DNA of 64,000 nt, taken from positions 21,974,603 to 22,038,602 of the forward strand of contig CM063112.1 of assembly GCA_031841125.1 (NCBI GenBank), read 5' to 3'. Each line of letters begins with the position of its first letter. The stretch's first letter is position 1. The notes under the pieces were generated by a model. It made no database searches and had not been told where the DNA came from. It was given only the letters and a program-made list of their open reading frames with translations. Shown piece by piece: positions 44,901-55,910 of the stretch. This DNA comes from Acanthococcus lagerstroemiae (Eukaryota > Arthropoda > Insecta > Hemiptera > Eriococcidae). A program made the position numbers and the translations under genes.

Positions 44901-47900
44901 GTCAAAACTTACAGGATAATCTGATATCAGTCCTAATTATGTATACATTCATTTATCCAACGACAGGTATTCTTGCCAACAGTAACTCAGTGTGTGACAT
45001 CAGAGTTCAAGGTTGAATAATGGAACAAAAAGGTAAGACAAAAAGACGGAATCAGGGAAAAAATAAATAAAAACACGTTTCTAAACGTTTTAAAATATGT
45101 AGGTCACAAAAAAAAAAAGAATAATCATATCAACAATTTCTACATAAAACAAAGAAAAACGTCAAAAAAGTTCTTTTGTTCTTTTAAAATAAAGTTCCCT
45201 TCCCCCACGCCAACACAGCTTGTAAACCGGTACAATTCAGATATGATTTGATGATCATAATAACCAAGCAGGGAAGATAATTAAGGTTGTCATGTTTTAA
45301 AACAATGAACAAAAAAACAATCATTGTTTTAAAACTTTGGTCTAAGTTTTTGTTTTGGTTCTTTGTTGAAACGTGGTTTCAATCAGTTTTTACTCCTTTT
45401 TGGTTTTCCATTTTCTTTGAGATTTTGTCACCGAAATCTTACAGGACAGGGCTGATAATCTGTTTCTGATTTGCTTAAACGTCTTCATTTCCATAATATT
45501 TTGAGATTTCTTCATAAGTCTGTAGGTAAATGGAAAAATATCCTTCAATGGTTATGATTAGAAGGCAAACTAAAGCTACTATAGTTACACACGGGTATAA
45601 TGAGCCGCCATTTCGAATTGCACCGCGCTTGTGAATGTCGAATCTGGAAGAATCCGACAACGCAAAGCGTACCGCGTAGTTAATTCCGCATCGCCGGCGC
45701 AGTGCGAATCAAAATGGCCGCTCATTATACCTGTGTGTAACTATAGTATCCCTCGGCAAACGACGACGACTCGCCAACAGATTTAGGACTCGGAATCAAC
45801 GTGGGTGACGTCTAGCGGATGCTTTGTGAACCCTCACTGAGTGACTATTATGTCATGCCAGGAATTTAAGGGCTATACCTTTGAGAATGAACCTCCTGGA
45901 GGGATAGAAACTATGTTTCCTATGCTGGACCGGTAGAGCGCGCATTTCTCACATGCAGATGCCCCAGTGCTAATGAAAGCTATATGGCAATCAATTTGTT
46001 TACAACGGGGCATTCGCATGACATGAACGCATGCGTCACAGGATATTGCGCGCTCTACAGTTCCACGCTTGTATAATGTAAGTAATCCAATTTCTATATC
46101 TCCAGGAGAACAGGAGATTTATACTCAAAGACCTGTGGGCAGAAATACTGTTTAACAAACCAGAGAGAGCGGGTAAATAAAAATGATAATGTTTTCATTT
46201 TATGAAACACTTATCATTTTGAAGAGAAGACTTACAGCAGTTTGGGAAATTTTTTTAGAATTCTGTTGACAGCACCCTGATAGAGGGCAGCCCAAGATTA
46301 GACAAAAACATTTCTTATTATAAATTGTTCTTTTTTTTTTGCGCGCTAGTCCCTTTCCTCCTGCAATGTCACATGTAAGGTAGGCATGTTTTAAATTAAA
46401 ACAATGAAGAAAAAATAATCATTGTTTTAAAACGAATATGTGTTGTAAACTGATTTTTTTTTTTGAAAATTGAAAACGTACTTTTTAAACCATGTTCATG
46501 TTTCTTCTATTTTCTTTGAAATTTTCTCACCCAGAACTTTATAGAGGGACCAAAATAATTTGTCAAGTGCATACAAATAAAATTTCAGGATTTCATGTCA
46601 AAACTTACAGGATAATCTGATATCAGTCCTAATTATGTATACATTCATTTATCCAACGACAGGTATTCTTGCCAACAGTAACTCAGTGTGTGACATTACA
46701 GTTCAAGGTTGAATAATGGAACAAAAAGGTAAGACAAAAAGACGGAATCAGGGAAAAAATAAATAAAAACACGTTTCTAAACGTTTTAAAATATGTAGGT
46801 CACAAAAAAAAAAAGAATAATCATATCAACAATTTCTACATAAAACAAAGAAAAACGTCAAAAAAGTTCTTTTGTTCTTTTAAAATAAAGTTCCCCCCCC
46901 CACGCCAACACAGCTTGTAAGCCGGTACAATTCAGATATGATTTGATGATCATAATAACCAAGCAGGGAAGATAATTGAGGTTGTCATGTTTTAAAACAA
47001 TGAACAAAAAAACAATCATTGTTTTAAAACTTTGGTCTAAGTTTTTGTTTTGGTTCTTTGTTGAAACGTGGTTTCAATCAGTTTTTACTCCTTTTTGGTT
47101 TTCCATTTTCTTTGAGATTTTGTCACCGAAATCTTACAGGCAGGGCTGATAATCTGTTTCTGATTTGCTTAAACGTCTTCATTTCCATAATATTTTGAGA
47201 TTTCTTTATAAGTCTGTAGGTAAATGGAAAAATATCCTTCAATGGTTATGATTAGAAGGCAAACCAACGGCTACTATAGTTACACACGGGTATAATGAGC
47301 CGCCATTTTGAATCGCACCGCGCTTGTGAATGTCGAATCTGGACGAATCCGACAACGCAAAGCGTACCGCGTAGTCAATTCCGCATCGCCGGTGCAGTGC
47401 GAATCAAAATGGCCGCTAATTATACCTGTGTGTAACTATAGTATCCCTCGGCAAACGACGACAGCCCGCCAACAGATTTAGGACTCGGAATCAATGTGGG
47501 TGACGTCTAGCGGATGCTTTGTGAACCCTCACTGAGTGACTATTATGTCATGCCAGGAATTTAAGGGCTATAGCTTTGAGCATGAACCTCCTGGAGGGAT
47601 AGAAACTATGTTTCCTATGCTGGACCGGTAGAGCGCGCATTTCTGACATGCAGATGCCCCAGTGCTAATGAAAGCTAATGGCAATCAATTTGTTTACAAC
47701 GGGGCATTCGCATGACATGAACGCAGGCATCACAGGATATTGCGCGCTCCACAGTTCCACGCTTGTATAACGTAAGTAATCCGATTTCTATATCTCCAGG
47801 AGATTTATGCTCAAAGACCAGTAGGCAGAAATACAGTTTAACAAACCAGAGAGAGCGGGTAAATAAAAATGATAATGTTTTCATTTTATGAAACACTTAT

Positions 47901-50900
47901 CATTTTGAAGAGAAGACTTACAGCAGTTTGGGAAATTTTTTTAGAATTCTGTTGACAGCACCCTGATAGAGGGCAGCCCAAGATTAGTCAAAAACATTTC
48001 TTATTATAAAATTGTTCTTTTTTTTTTTTTGCGCGCTAGTCCCTTTCCTCCTGCAATGTCACATGTAAGGTAGGCATGTTTTAAATTAAAACAATGAAGA
48101 AAAAATAATCATTGTTTTAAAACGAATATGTGTTGTAAACTGATATTTTTTTTAAATTGAAAACGTAGTTTTTAAACCATGTTCATGTTTCTTCTATTTT
48201 CTTTGAAATTTTCTCACCCAGAACTTAGAGGGACCAAAATAATTTGTCAAGTGCATACAAATAAAATTTCAGGATTTCATGTCAAAACTTACAGGATAAT
48301 CTGATATCAGTCCTAATTATGTATACATTCATTTATCCAACGACAGGTATTCTTGCCAACAGTAACTCAGTGTGTGACATCACAGTTCAAGGTTGAATAA
48401 TGGAACAAAAAGGTAAGACAAAAAGACGGAATCAGGGAAAAAATAAATAAAAACACGTTTCTAAACGTTTTAAAATATGTAGGTCACAAAACAAAAAAGA
48501 ATAATCATATCAACAATTTCTACATAAAACAAAGAAAAACGTCAAAAAAGTTCTTTTGTTCTTTTAAAATAAAGTTCCCCCCCCCACGCCAACACAGCTT
48601 GTAAGCCGGTACAATTCAGATATGATTTGATGATCATAATAACCAAGCAGGGAAGATAATTGAGGTTGTCATGTTTTAAAACAATGAACAAAAAAACAAT
48701 CATTGTTTTAAAACTTTGGTCTAAGTTTTTGTTTTGGTTCTTTGTTGAAACGTGGTTTCAATCAGTTTTTACTCCTTTTTGGTTTTCCATTTTCTTTGAG
48801 ATTTTGTCACCGAAATCTTACAGACAGGGCTGATAATCTGTTTCTGATTTGCTTAAACGTCTTCATTTCCATAATATTTTGAGATTTCTTCATAAGTCTG
48901 TAGGTAAATGGAAAAATACCCTTCAATGGTTATGATTAGAAGGCAAACTAAAGCTACTATAGTTACACACGGGTATAATGAGCCGCCATTTCGAATTGCA
49001 CCGCGCCTGTGAATGTCGAATCTGGAAGAATCCGACAACGCAAAGCGTACCGCGTAGTTAATTCCGCATCGCCGGCGCAGTGCGAATCAAAATGGCCGCT
49101 CATTATACCTGTGTGTAACTATAGTATCCCTCGGCAAACGACGACGACTCGCCAACAGATTTAGGACTCGGAATCAACGTGGGTGACGTCTAGCGGATGC
49201 TTTGTGAACCCTCACTGAGTGACTATTATGTCATGCCAGGAATTTAAGGGCTATAGCTTTGAGCATGAACCTCCTGGAGGGATAGAAACTATGTTTCCTA
49301 TGCTGGACCGGTAGAGCGCGCATTTCTCACATGCAGATGCCCCAGTGCTAATGAAAGCTATATGGCAATCAATTTGTTTACAACGGGGCATTCGCATGAC
49401 ATGAACGCATGCGTCACAGGATATTGCGCGCTCTACAGTTCCACGCTTGTTTAATGTAAGTAATCCAATTTCTATATCTCCAGGAGAACAGGAGATTTAT
49501 ACTCAAAGACCTGTGGGCAGAAATACTGTTTAACAAACCAGAGAGAGCGGGTAAATAAAAATGATAATGTTTTCATTTTATGAAACACTTATCATTTTGA
49601 AGAGAAGACTTACAGCAGTTTGGGAAATTTTTTTAGAATTCTGTTGACAGCACCCTGATAGAGGGCAGCCCAAGATTAGACAAAAACATTTCTTATTATA
49701 AATTGTTCTTTTTTTTTTGCGCGCTAGTCCCTTTCCTCCTGCAATGTCACATGTAAGGTAGGCATGTTTTAAATTAAAACAATGAAGAAAAAATAATCAT
49801 TGTTTTAAAACGAATATGTGTTGTAAACTGATTTTTTTTTTTGAAAATTGAAAACGTACTTTTTAAACCATGTTCATGTTTCTTCTATTTTCTTTGAAAT
49901 TTTCTCACCCAGAACTTTATAGAGGGACCAAAATAATTTGTCAAGTGCATACAAATAAAATTTCAGGATTTCATGCCAAAACTTACAGGATAATCTGATA
50001 TCAGTCCTAATTATGTATACATTCATTTACCCAACGACAGGTATTCTTGCCAACAGTCACTCAGTGTGTGACATCAGAGTTCAAGGTTGAATAATGGAAC
50101 AAAAAGGTAAGACAAAAAGACGGAATCAGGGAAAAAATAAATAAAAACACGTTTCTAAACGTTTTAAAATATGTAGGTCACAAAAAAAAAAAGAATAATC
50201 ATATCAACAAGTTCTACATAAAACAAAGAAAAACGTCAAAAAAGTTCTTTTGTTCTTTTAAAATAAAGTTCCCCCCCCCCTCGCCAACACAGCTTGTAAG
50301 CCGGTACAATTCAGATATGATTTGATGATCATAATAACCAAGCAGGGAAGATAATTAAGGTTGTCATGTTTTAAAACAATGAACAAAAAAACAATCATTG
50401 TTTTAAAACGTTTGGTCTTAGTTTTTGTTTTGGTTCTTTGTTGAAATGTGGTTTCAATCAGTTTTTACTCCTTTTTGTTTTTCCATTTTCTTTGAGATTT
50501 TTTCACCGAAATCTTACAGGCAGGGCTGATAATCTGTTTCTGATTTGCTTAAACGTCTTCATTTCCATAATATTTTTAGATTTCTTCATAAGTCTGTAGG
50601 TAAATGGAAAAATATCCTTCAATGGTTATGATTAGAAGGCAAACTAAAGCTACTATAGTTACACACGGGTATAATGAGCCGCCATTTCGAATTGCACCGC
50701 GCCTGTGAATGTCGAATCTGGAAGAATCCGACAACGCAAAGCGTACCGCGTAGTCAATTCCGCATCGCCGGCGCAGTGCGAATCAAAATGGCCGCTCATT
50801 ATACCTGTGTGTAACTATAGTATCCCTCGGCAAACGACGACAGCCCGCCAACAGATTTAGGACTCGGAATCAATGTGGGTGACGTCTAGCGGATGCTTTG

Positions 50901-52026
50901 TGAACCCTCACTGAGTGACTAATATGTCATGCCAGGAATTTAAGGGCTATACCTTTGAGAATGAACCTCCTGGAGGGATAGTAACTATGTTTCCTATGCT
51001 GGACCGGTAGAGCGCGCATTTCTCACATGCAGATGCCCCAGTGCTAATGAAAGCTATATGGCAATCAATTTGTTTACAACGGGGCATTCGCATGACATGA
51101 ACGCATGCGTCACAGGATATTGCGCGCTCTACAGTTCCACGCTTGTATAATGTAAGTAATCCAATTTCTATATCTCCAGGAGAACAGGAGATTTATACTC
51201 AAAGACCTGGTGGCAGAAATACTGTTTAACAAACCAGAGAGAGCGGGTAAATAAAAATGATAATGTTTTCATTTTATGAAACACTTATCATTTTGAAGAG
51301 AAGACTTACAGCAGTTTGGGAAATTTTTTTAGAATTCTGTTGACAGCACCCTGATAGAGGGCAGCCCAAGATTAGACAAAAACATTTCTTATTATAAAAT
51401 TGTTCTTTTTTTTTTGCGCGCTAGTCCCTTTCCTCCTGCAATGTCACATGTAAGGTAGGCATGGTTTAAATTAAAACAATGAAGATAAAATAATCATTGT
51501 TTTAAAACGAATATGTGTTGTAAACTGATTTTTTTTTTTAAATTGGAAACGTATTTTTTGAACCATGTTCATGTTTCTTCTATTTTCTTTGAAATTTTCT
51601 CACCCAGAACTTAGAGGGACCAAAATAATTTGTCAAGTGCATACAAATAAAATTTCAGGAATTCATGCCAAATTTACAGGATTATCTGATATCAGTCCTA
51701 ATTATGTATACATTCATTTACCCAACGACAGGTATTCTTGCCAACAGTAACTCAGTGTGTGACATCAGAGTTCAAGGTTGAATAATGGAACAAAAAGGTA
51801 AGACAAAAAGACGGAATCAGGGAAAAAATAAATAAAAACACGTTTCTAAACGTTTTAAAATATGTAGGTCACAAAAAAAAAAAGAATAATCATATCAACA
51901 AGTTCTACATAAAACAAAGAAAAACGTCAAAAAAGTTCTTTTGTTCTTTTAAAATAAAGTTCCCTCCCCTCACCAACACAGCTTGTAAGCCGGTACAATT
52001 CAGATATGATTTGATGATCATAATAA

Positions 52027-53133
52027 CCAAGCAGGGAAGATAATTAAGGTTGTCATGTTTTAAAACAATGAACAAAAAACAATCATTGTTTCAAAACGTT
52101 TTGTCTTAGTTTTTGTTTTGGTTCTTTGTTTAAATGTGGTTTTAATAAGTTTTTACTCCTTTTTGTTTTTTCATTTTCTTTGAGATTTTGTCACCAAAAA
52201 CTTACAGGCAGGGCTGATAATCTGTTTCTGATTTGCTTAAACGTCTTCATTTCCATAATATTTTGAGATTTTTTCATATGTATGTTGGTAAAAAATGGAA
52301 AAATATCCTTCAATGGTTATGATTAGAAGGCAAACGACGACAGCGCGCTAACAGATTTAGGACTCGGAATCAATGTGGGTGACGTCTAGCGGATGCTTTG
52401 TGAACCCTCACTGAGTGACTATTTTATGTCATGCCAGGAATTTAAGGGCTATACCTTTGAGCATAAACCTCCTGGCAGTGTATTGCAGCTGAAAATTTTA
52501 GCTTCGGCTTTCGGCCTAAACTTCTGACCTTGAAAAATACAAATTTGGATTTCTGCTTTCTGCTTCTGAGAAAAATTCGGCTGGCTTTCGGCTTTTTTCT
52601 TATCAGTAAAAATTTGGCTGAATTTGGATTTCAGCTTTCGGCTGGCTGCAATACACTGCTGAAATTTTCCGTCAACTGACACCTGAGCTGAGGTCTTAAG
52701 GTTTAAGGAGGGAAAATGCAGTTCTCAAAAATATCACACACAAGGAAAATTGATGAGTGCTCACGAATTTATAGGTTTTTGAGAAGCCAAAGGAAAGCTG
52801 GAAAAATTTGGCTTCTTTCGGCTTTTGGCTTGTGGAGGTACAAATAAAGCTGGCTTTCAGCTTTTCTCTTATCAGTAAAAATTCGGCTGAATTTGGCTTT
52901 TGGCTTTCAGCTTTCGGCTGGCTGCAATGCACTGCCTCCTGGAGGGATAGAAACCATGTTTTCTATGCTGGACCTGTAGAGCGCGCATTTCTGACATGCA
53001 GATGCCCCTGTGCTAATGAAAGCTAATGGCAATCAGTTTGTTTACAACGGGACATTCGCATGACATCAACGCACGCGTCACAGGGTATAGCGCGCTCTAC
53101 AGTTCCACGCTTGTATAATGTAAATAATCCGAT
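52027..53133 (+). repeat. Terminal, divergent array unit (unit 11)
   Basis: It starts like other units but with more substitutions, lacks the TIR element of units 1-10, carries a 459-bp hAT-like insertion, and ends at AATAATCCGATTTCT, where a palindromic element begins. It marks the right edge of the array. Confidence 0.8.
52476..52934. mobile_element. hAT-like non-autonomous element with perfect 8-bp target duplication
   Basis: CCTCCTGG is present at 52468-52475 and 52935-52942. The other units have a single CCTCCTGG at this place. The ends CAGTGTATTGCAGC and GCTGCAATGCACTG are inverted (13 of 14). An extra copy of the right end, GGCTGCAATACACTG, occurs inside at 52644-52658, and the stretch TTCTTATCAGTAAAAAT..GGCTGAATTTGG is repeated before each right end. 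So the element is a partial internal duplication of a shorter one of 183 bp. It is non-coding, rich in GGCTTTCGGCT. Confidence 0.85.
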
Positions 53134-53150
53134 TTCTTTCACTGGACTAA

Positions 53151-53553
53151 TGTTAAATGTTGTGGGAGAGGTGGTGGTTACACCGAGTGCTCAGACTTTA
53201 ATGTCCATTGCACTATGCCTCTAACGTGTTGAGCCATATGTAGTAGCGCCAGGTTGCTTTCTACATTGTCCGTGTAGTACTACGCCAACTTCACTAGCCG
53301 GGTATTACAACCCTGAGTTCCGTTGGAGCACTCCCACTGACGCTCCGGCCAGTTAACAGCTTTTAGATACTGGTAACAGATTGCGTGCTTTTTCCATTAC
53401 CTCTGCTGCTAACTGTTGCGCCTCGGTACGTCCCAGGTAATAGTTGTACAATGCACATAGACATTACCTGAAACGCTGGCTGTAGCGGTATTCGAACTCG
53501 GGACCTTTGGATTTCAAAAGCCGTCATTCTTACCGCTACGCCACCGAGGCGCC
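53151..53553 (-). repeat. tRNA-derived SINE with 13-bp target duplication
   Basis: TTCACTGGACTAA is found at 53138-53150 and 53554-53566. On the minus strand from 53553 the head reads GGCGCCTCGGTGGCGTAGCGG, then TAAGAATGACGG, CTTTTGAAATCCAAAGG and TCCCGAGTTCGAATACCG. TGGCGTAGCGGTAAGA is an A-box and GAGTTCGAATACC a B-box for RNA polymerase III. About 330 bp of body follows, with no long poly-A tail at the far end (..ACATTTAACA). This is an essentially intact copy. Confidence 0.85.
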
Positions 53554-53555
53554 TT

Positions 53556-53731
53556 CACTGGACTAAAGTCTGGTCCAGTTAAGAAACATAATTTTTTCAC
53601 GGCGCTGTTAACTTGTTCCTAAACTCGTCTCTCCCCTCCAACTTCAGAATACCCATATATCGATGTGTATTGCGGGTAGCCAGTTATGTTTCTTAACTGG
53701 ACCAGACTTTAATATTATAGTCCTACCAGTG
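53556..53731. mobile_element. Palindromic miniature element hosting the SINE
   Basis: Arms of 28 bp are perfect inverted repeats: 53564-53591, starting TAAAGTCTGGTCCAGTTAAG, and 53684-53711. The outer ends read CACTGG at the left (53556) and CCAGTG at the right (53726-53731). The SINE inserted into its left end, so the first bases of the element are repeated as the SINE target duplication at 53138. A similar but weaker pairing (AGTCCTACCAG with CTGGAGTAGGACT) spans 53719-53849. Confidence 0.7.
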
Positions 53732-54215
53732 AGTTTGGAGTGTTGTCTTTCGTGTCCTACCTTATAATATGTAGGTCAAGGTGAATAAAGAGAGGTGTGT
53801 GATCACTCCGGTAAGCGCAACAACATAGGTGATGTCGCTGGAGTAGGACTGCTTTTGACTTATATAATATGGGAATTCGCTTTTTTCGATCTTTGCTCAT
53901 AACTGATTCCCTCAACATATTTTCCTATTATTTTTACTACGTACAACATTCAATTAGCTACCATTGAAAAAAAAAAAAAAGCTCACTCAGTACAACAAAA
54001 ATTCAATTTTCCCCATCACTTTCTTCTGGAGTGAATTATTTCGGTATGATTGAGAATGTAAGCATTTTGGCGGGTTGCCTACCCGAGTGAGTCCCGAGTG
54101 AGTCCACCTCGCTTTAATCACCTTGATAATACCTCGTCTATCTTTTCTGTTCTCTGTATAATTTGAAATTTTCGTTTTTCGATCATTCGTCATGGTCTTA
54201 TTGTATGATCATCTA

Positions 54216-54390
54216 CAACCGCGGACTGGCTGGGGGGGAATAGGGGAATCCCCGACCGGGCCCCTTGGACTGCGGGCCTACCCAAAATATGACTTGTTCC
54301 AGGAATGGAAAAATACTGGTTGGGGCCCGCGGGCTCCAACTAGTATTCCCCCTTTACAATTCCCTTGCCAGGGTTGCCAATCCGCGGCTG
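54216..54390. mobile_element. GC-rich miniature inverted-repeat element
   Basis: CAACCGCGGACTGG at 54216 pairs with CCAATCCGCGGCTG ending at 54390 (12 of 14 inverted). The interior is GC-rich (GGGGAATCCCCGACC, GGCCCGCGGGCTCC) against AT-rich flanks. An 86-codon frame crosses it but is not conserved. No target duplication was seen. The flanking 53850-54215 shows only scattered short frames. Confidence 0.5.
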
Positions 54391-54435
54391 ATCTTTCGGC
54401 TCAAACTTTCGGCACCGCAATAGACCCGTTTTGTC

Positions 54436-54754
54436 TGACGTCACACCAGTGAGTTACTGTTAGCAAAAGTACCAGTATTTTTTTGTGCGGACATATTGAC
54501 TCCTATAAGAAAAACACATGGAGCAAAGATTATTATGTTACTACCTGTAAATAAGAAATTTGTTAAAAAGAGGCGGTATATATTTTTAATCCGGAAGGTT
54601 TTTTAGCTTTTGCTAATAAATTTCTGATTTAGGTAGTAACATGATGATCTTTGCTCCGTGTGTTTTTCTTATGGGAAGTCAATATGTTCGCATGAAAAAA
54701 AAAACGGGTACCTCTTCTCCATAACCAAGGGTAGTAACACACTGTGTGACGTCA
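54436..54754. mobile_element. Fold-back element with ~135-bp arms
   Basis: The left arm has TGACGTCACACCAGTGAGTTACT, GACATATTGACTCC, TAAGAAAAACACATGGAGCAAAGAT and ATGTTACTACCT in that order. The right arm has the same words inverted (AGGTAGTAACATGATGATCTTTGCTCC, TTTTTCTTATGGGAAGTCAATATG, GTGTGTGACGTCA). The arms match at about 80-85% by eye with a loop of about 60 bp. It has no coding capacity. Confidence 0.75.
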
Positions 54755-54861
54755 TCACAAAACTATTCAGCAACATTTGCATTGCCGAAAGAATTCAAAC
54801 TTTCTTTAAAAATTCAGAAATTCAGATCTCTGGCGTTTTCAAGTATCCATTGCATTCAGGC

Positions 54862-55329
54862 TAGTGATGGAAAATGCTCGAGCATTTTCTTTTAGTGAGC
54901 ATATTCTGAAAATGCTCGAGCATATGCTCAGCATGAGAATATGCTTAAAATAGCAGAGCCTTTTTTTTTTTGGATGAGCATATATATGCTCAGCATTTGA
55001 GCAAATGCTCAGCATTTTCAAAATTTATACTCGTTTTATCTGTATAAATGAGAAAATGATCAAAAAATGAGAAAATGCTCGGGGAAAATGAGAAAATGCT
55101 TGGGAAAATGCTCATTATTTTTATACTTTTCTGAGCATTTGCTCATTGAGCATATACTTATAAATGAGAAAATGCTCGGGAAAATGCTCATTATTTTAAT
55201 GCTTGGCTGATCATTTGCTCATTGAGCATATGCTCAAATTTTGGAGCATTCACTCAACGAGCATATGCTAAGAATATTCTCAAAATACTCAGCATTTTAA
55301 AAATCAGGATATTCTCATTTGCATCACTA
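54862..55329. mobile_element. TAGTGATG-ended element built of ATGCTCGAGCAT repeats
   Basis: TAGTGATGG(A)AAATG at the left is inverted as CATTTGCATCACTA at the right, a hAT-style end. The interior is a string of GAGCAT / ATGCTC words (AATGCTCGAGCAT, GAGCATATGCTC, GAGAAAATGCTCGGGAAAATG), many self-complementary. Matching 8-bp flanks were not seen. Confidence 0.6.
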
Positions 55330-55721
55330 ATTATATCAAATTCTGTTATCATACACTACCAACTTGATAACAGGACAGGCGAATAAGTATGCAATTTGAA
55401 GGACTGGAAAAGCCCTATTGGGATGTAAAAAGTTTCAAGTGTTTACAGCCCTGTATATGTATATTTGGGTGATCAGGTATAATTTACTGTAAGTGTGTGT
55501 AAGTGTGTAGCAAACTTGAACCTTGAACTATCATTAAGTCGATTAGAATATTAGAAATCCACTTTCAAAGAAAATTTGTCCTAAATTTAACTGTATCATT
55601 ACCAAAAATTTGAATTATAACCAGTTCTACTGGTATAATAATTTCTCCTCGTTTTTTTACCCTCCTGAAGATAGCAGTTTTTCTATTTGAAAGAACACAA
55701 CATGATCACTCATTTATTTTC

Positions 55722-55910
55722 ATGGTGGATTTACATTCAAGTCGGGCGACATCCTCCTCAAACGGACATTTGTCGGTTCGGGGAAAGGTTGTCCGCGACT
55801 TGGTTGTGATAGGTCTGCAACGAAGTTGGAAAGGCATATCCGTAGTTGTTGCCGACATTATTTAAAAGTTTGTTCGCGACATGTCGCCGACTCGAATATA
55901 AATCCACCAT
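55722..55910. mobile_element. Miniature inverted-repeat element, 189 bp
   Basis: ATGGTGGATTTACATTC at 55722 and GAATATAAATCCACCAT ending at 55910 are inverted, and pairing continues inward through AGTCGGGCGACAT / ATGTCGCCGACT. Non-coding interior rich in TTGTC(C/G)G(C/T)GAC words. From 55920 to 56780 nothing further is recognised. Confidence 0.65.

Larger units (their letters stand above)
35125..53133 (+). repeat. Macrosatellite: ~10.7 head-to-tail copies of a 1.69-kb unit
   Basis: Using CCAAGCAGGGA as landmark, units start at 35125, 36821, 38506, 40192, 41879, 43578, 45264, 46959, 48643, 50338 and 52027, with lengths 1696, 1685, 1686, 1687, 1699, 1686, 1695, 1684, 1695, 1689 and a partial last one of about 650 bp of unit sequence before it is broken up. 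Identity between most units is very high (well above 95% by eye). Two subtypes exist: A has AGGAGAACAGGAG, GGAAGAATCC and GCTATATGGC; B has AGGAGATTTATGC, GGACGAATCC and CAGTAGGCAG. B occupies units 2, 3, 4, 6, 8 and A units 5, 7, 9, 10; unit 1 is intermediate. Units contain poly-C, poly-T and poly-A tracts of varying length. There is no conserved open frame. Confidence 0.95.

Noticed and set aside
35350..49038. Repeated minus-strand 61- and 73-codon frames in the array (starting MSDSSRFDIH and MFHKMKTLSF)
   Set aside because: They recur only because the unit recurs. Each spans the ends of inverted-repeat elements, is broken in some units (for example by the AGGAGAACAGGAG insertion in A-type) and shows no constraint.
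35125..53133. CRISPR array
   Set aside because: The repeats are 1.69 kb long, without spacers, in eukaryotic DNA.
35125..53133. Ribosomal DNA or histone gene cluster, because of the tandem units
   Set aside because: No rRNA core sequences or histone frames are present in the unit. It is non-coding and AT-rich.
53480..53553. A tRNA gene at the right end of the SINE
   Set aside because: It is the head of a 403-bp unit with a 13-bp target duplication, hence a SINE copy.
54192..54452. 86-codon frame rich in Gly and Pro
   Set aside because: It is the GC-rich interior of the inverted-repeat element at 54216-54390; composition explains the open frame.
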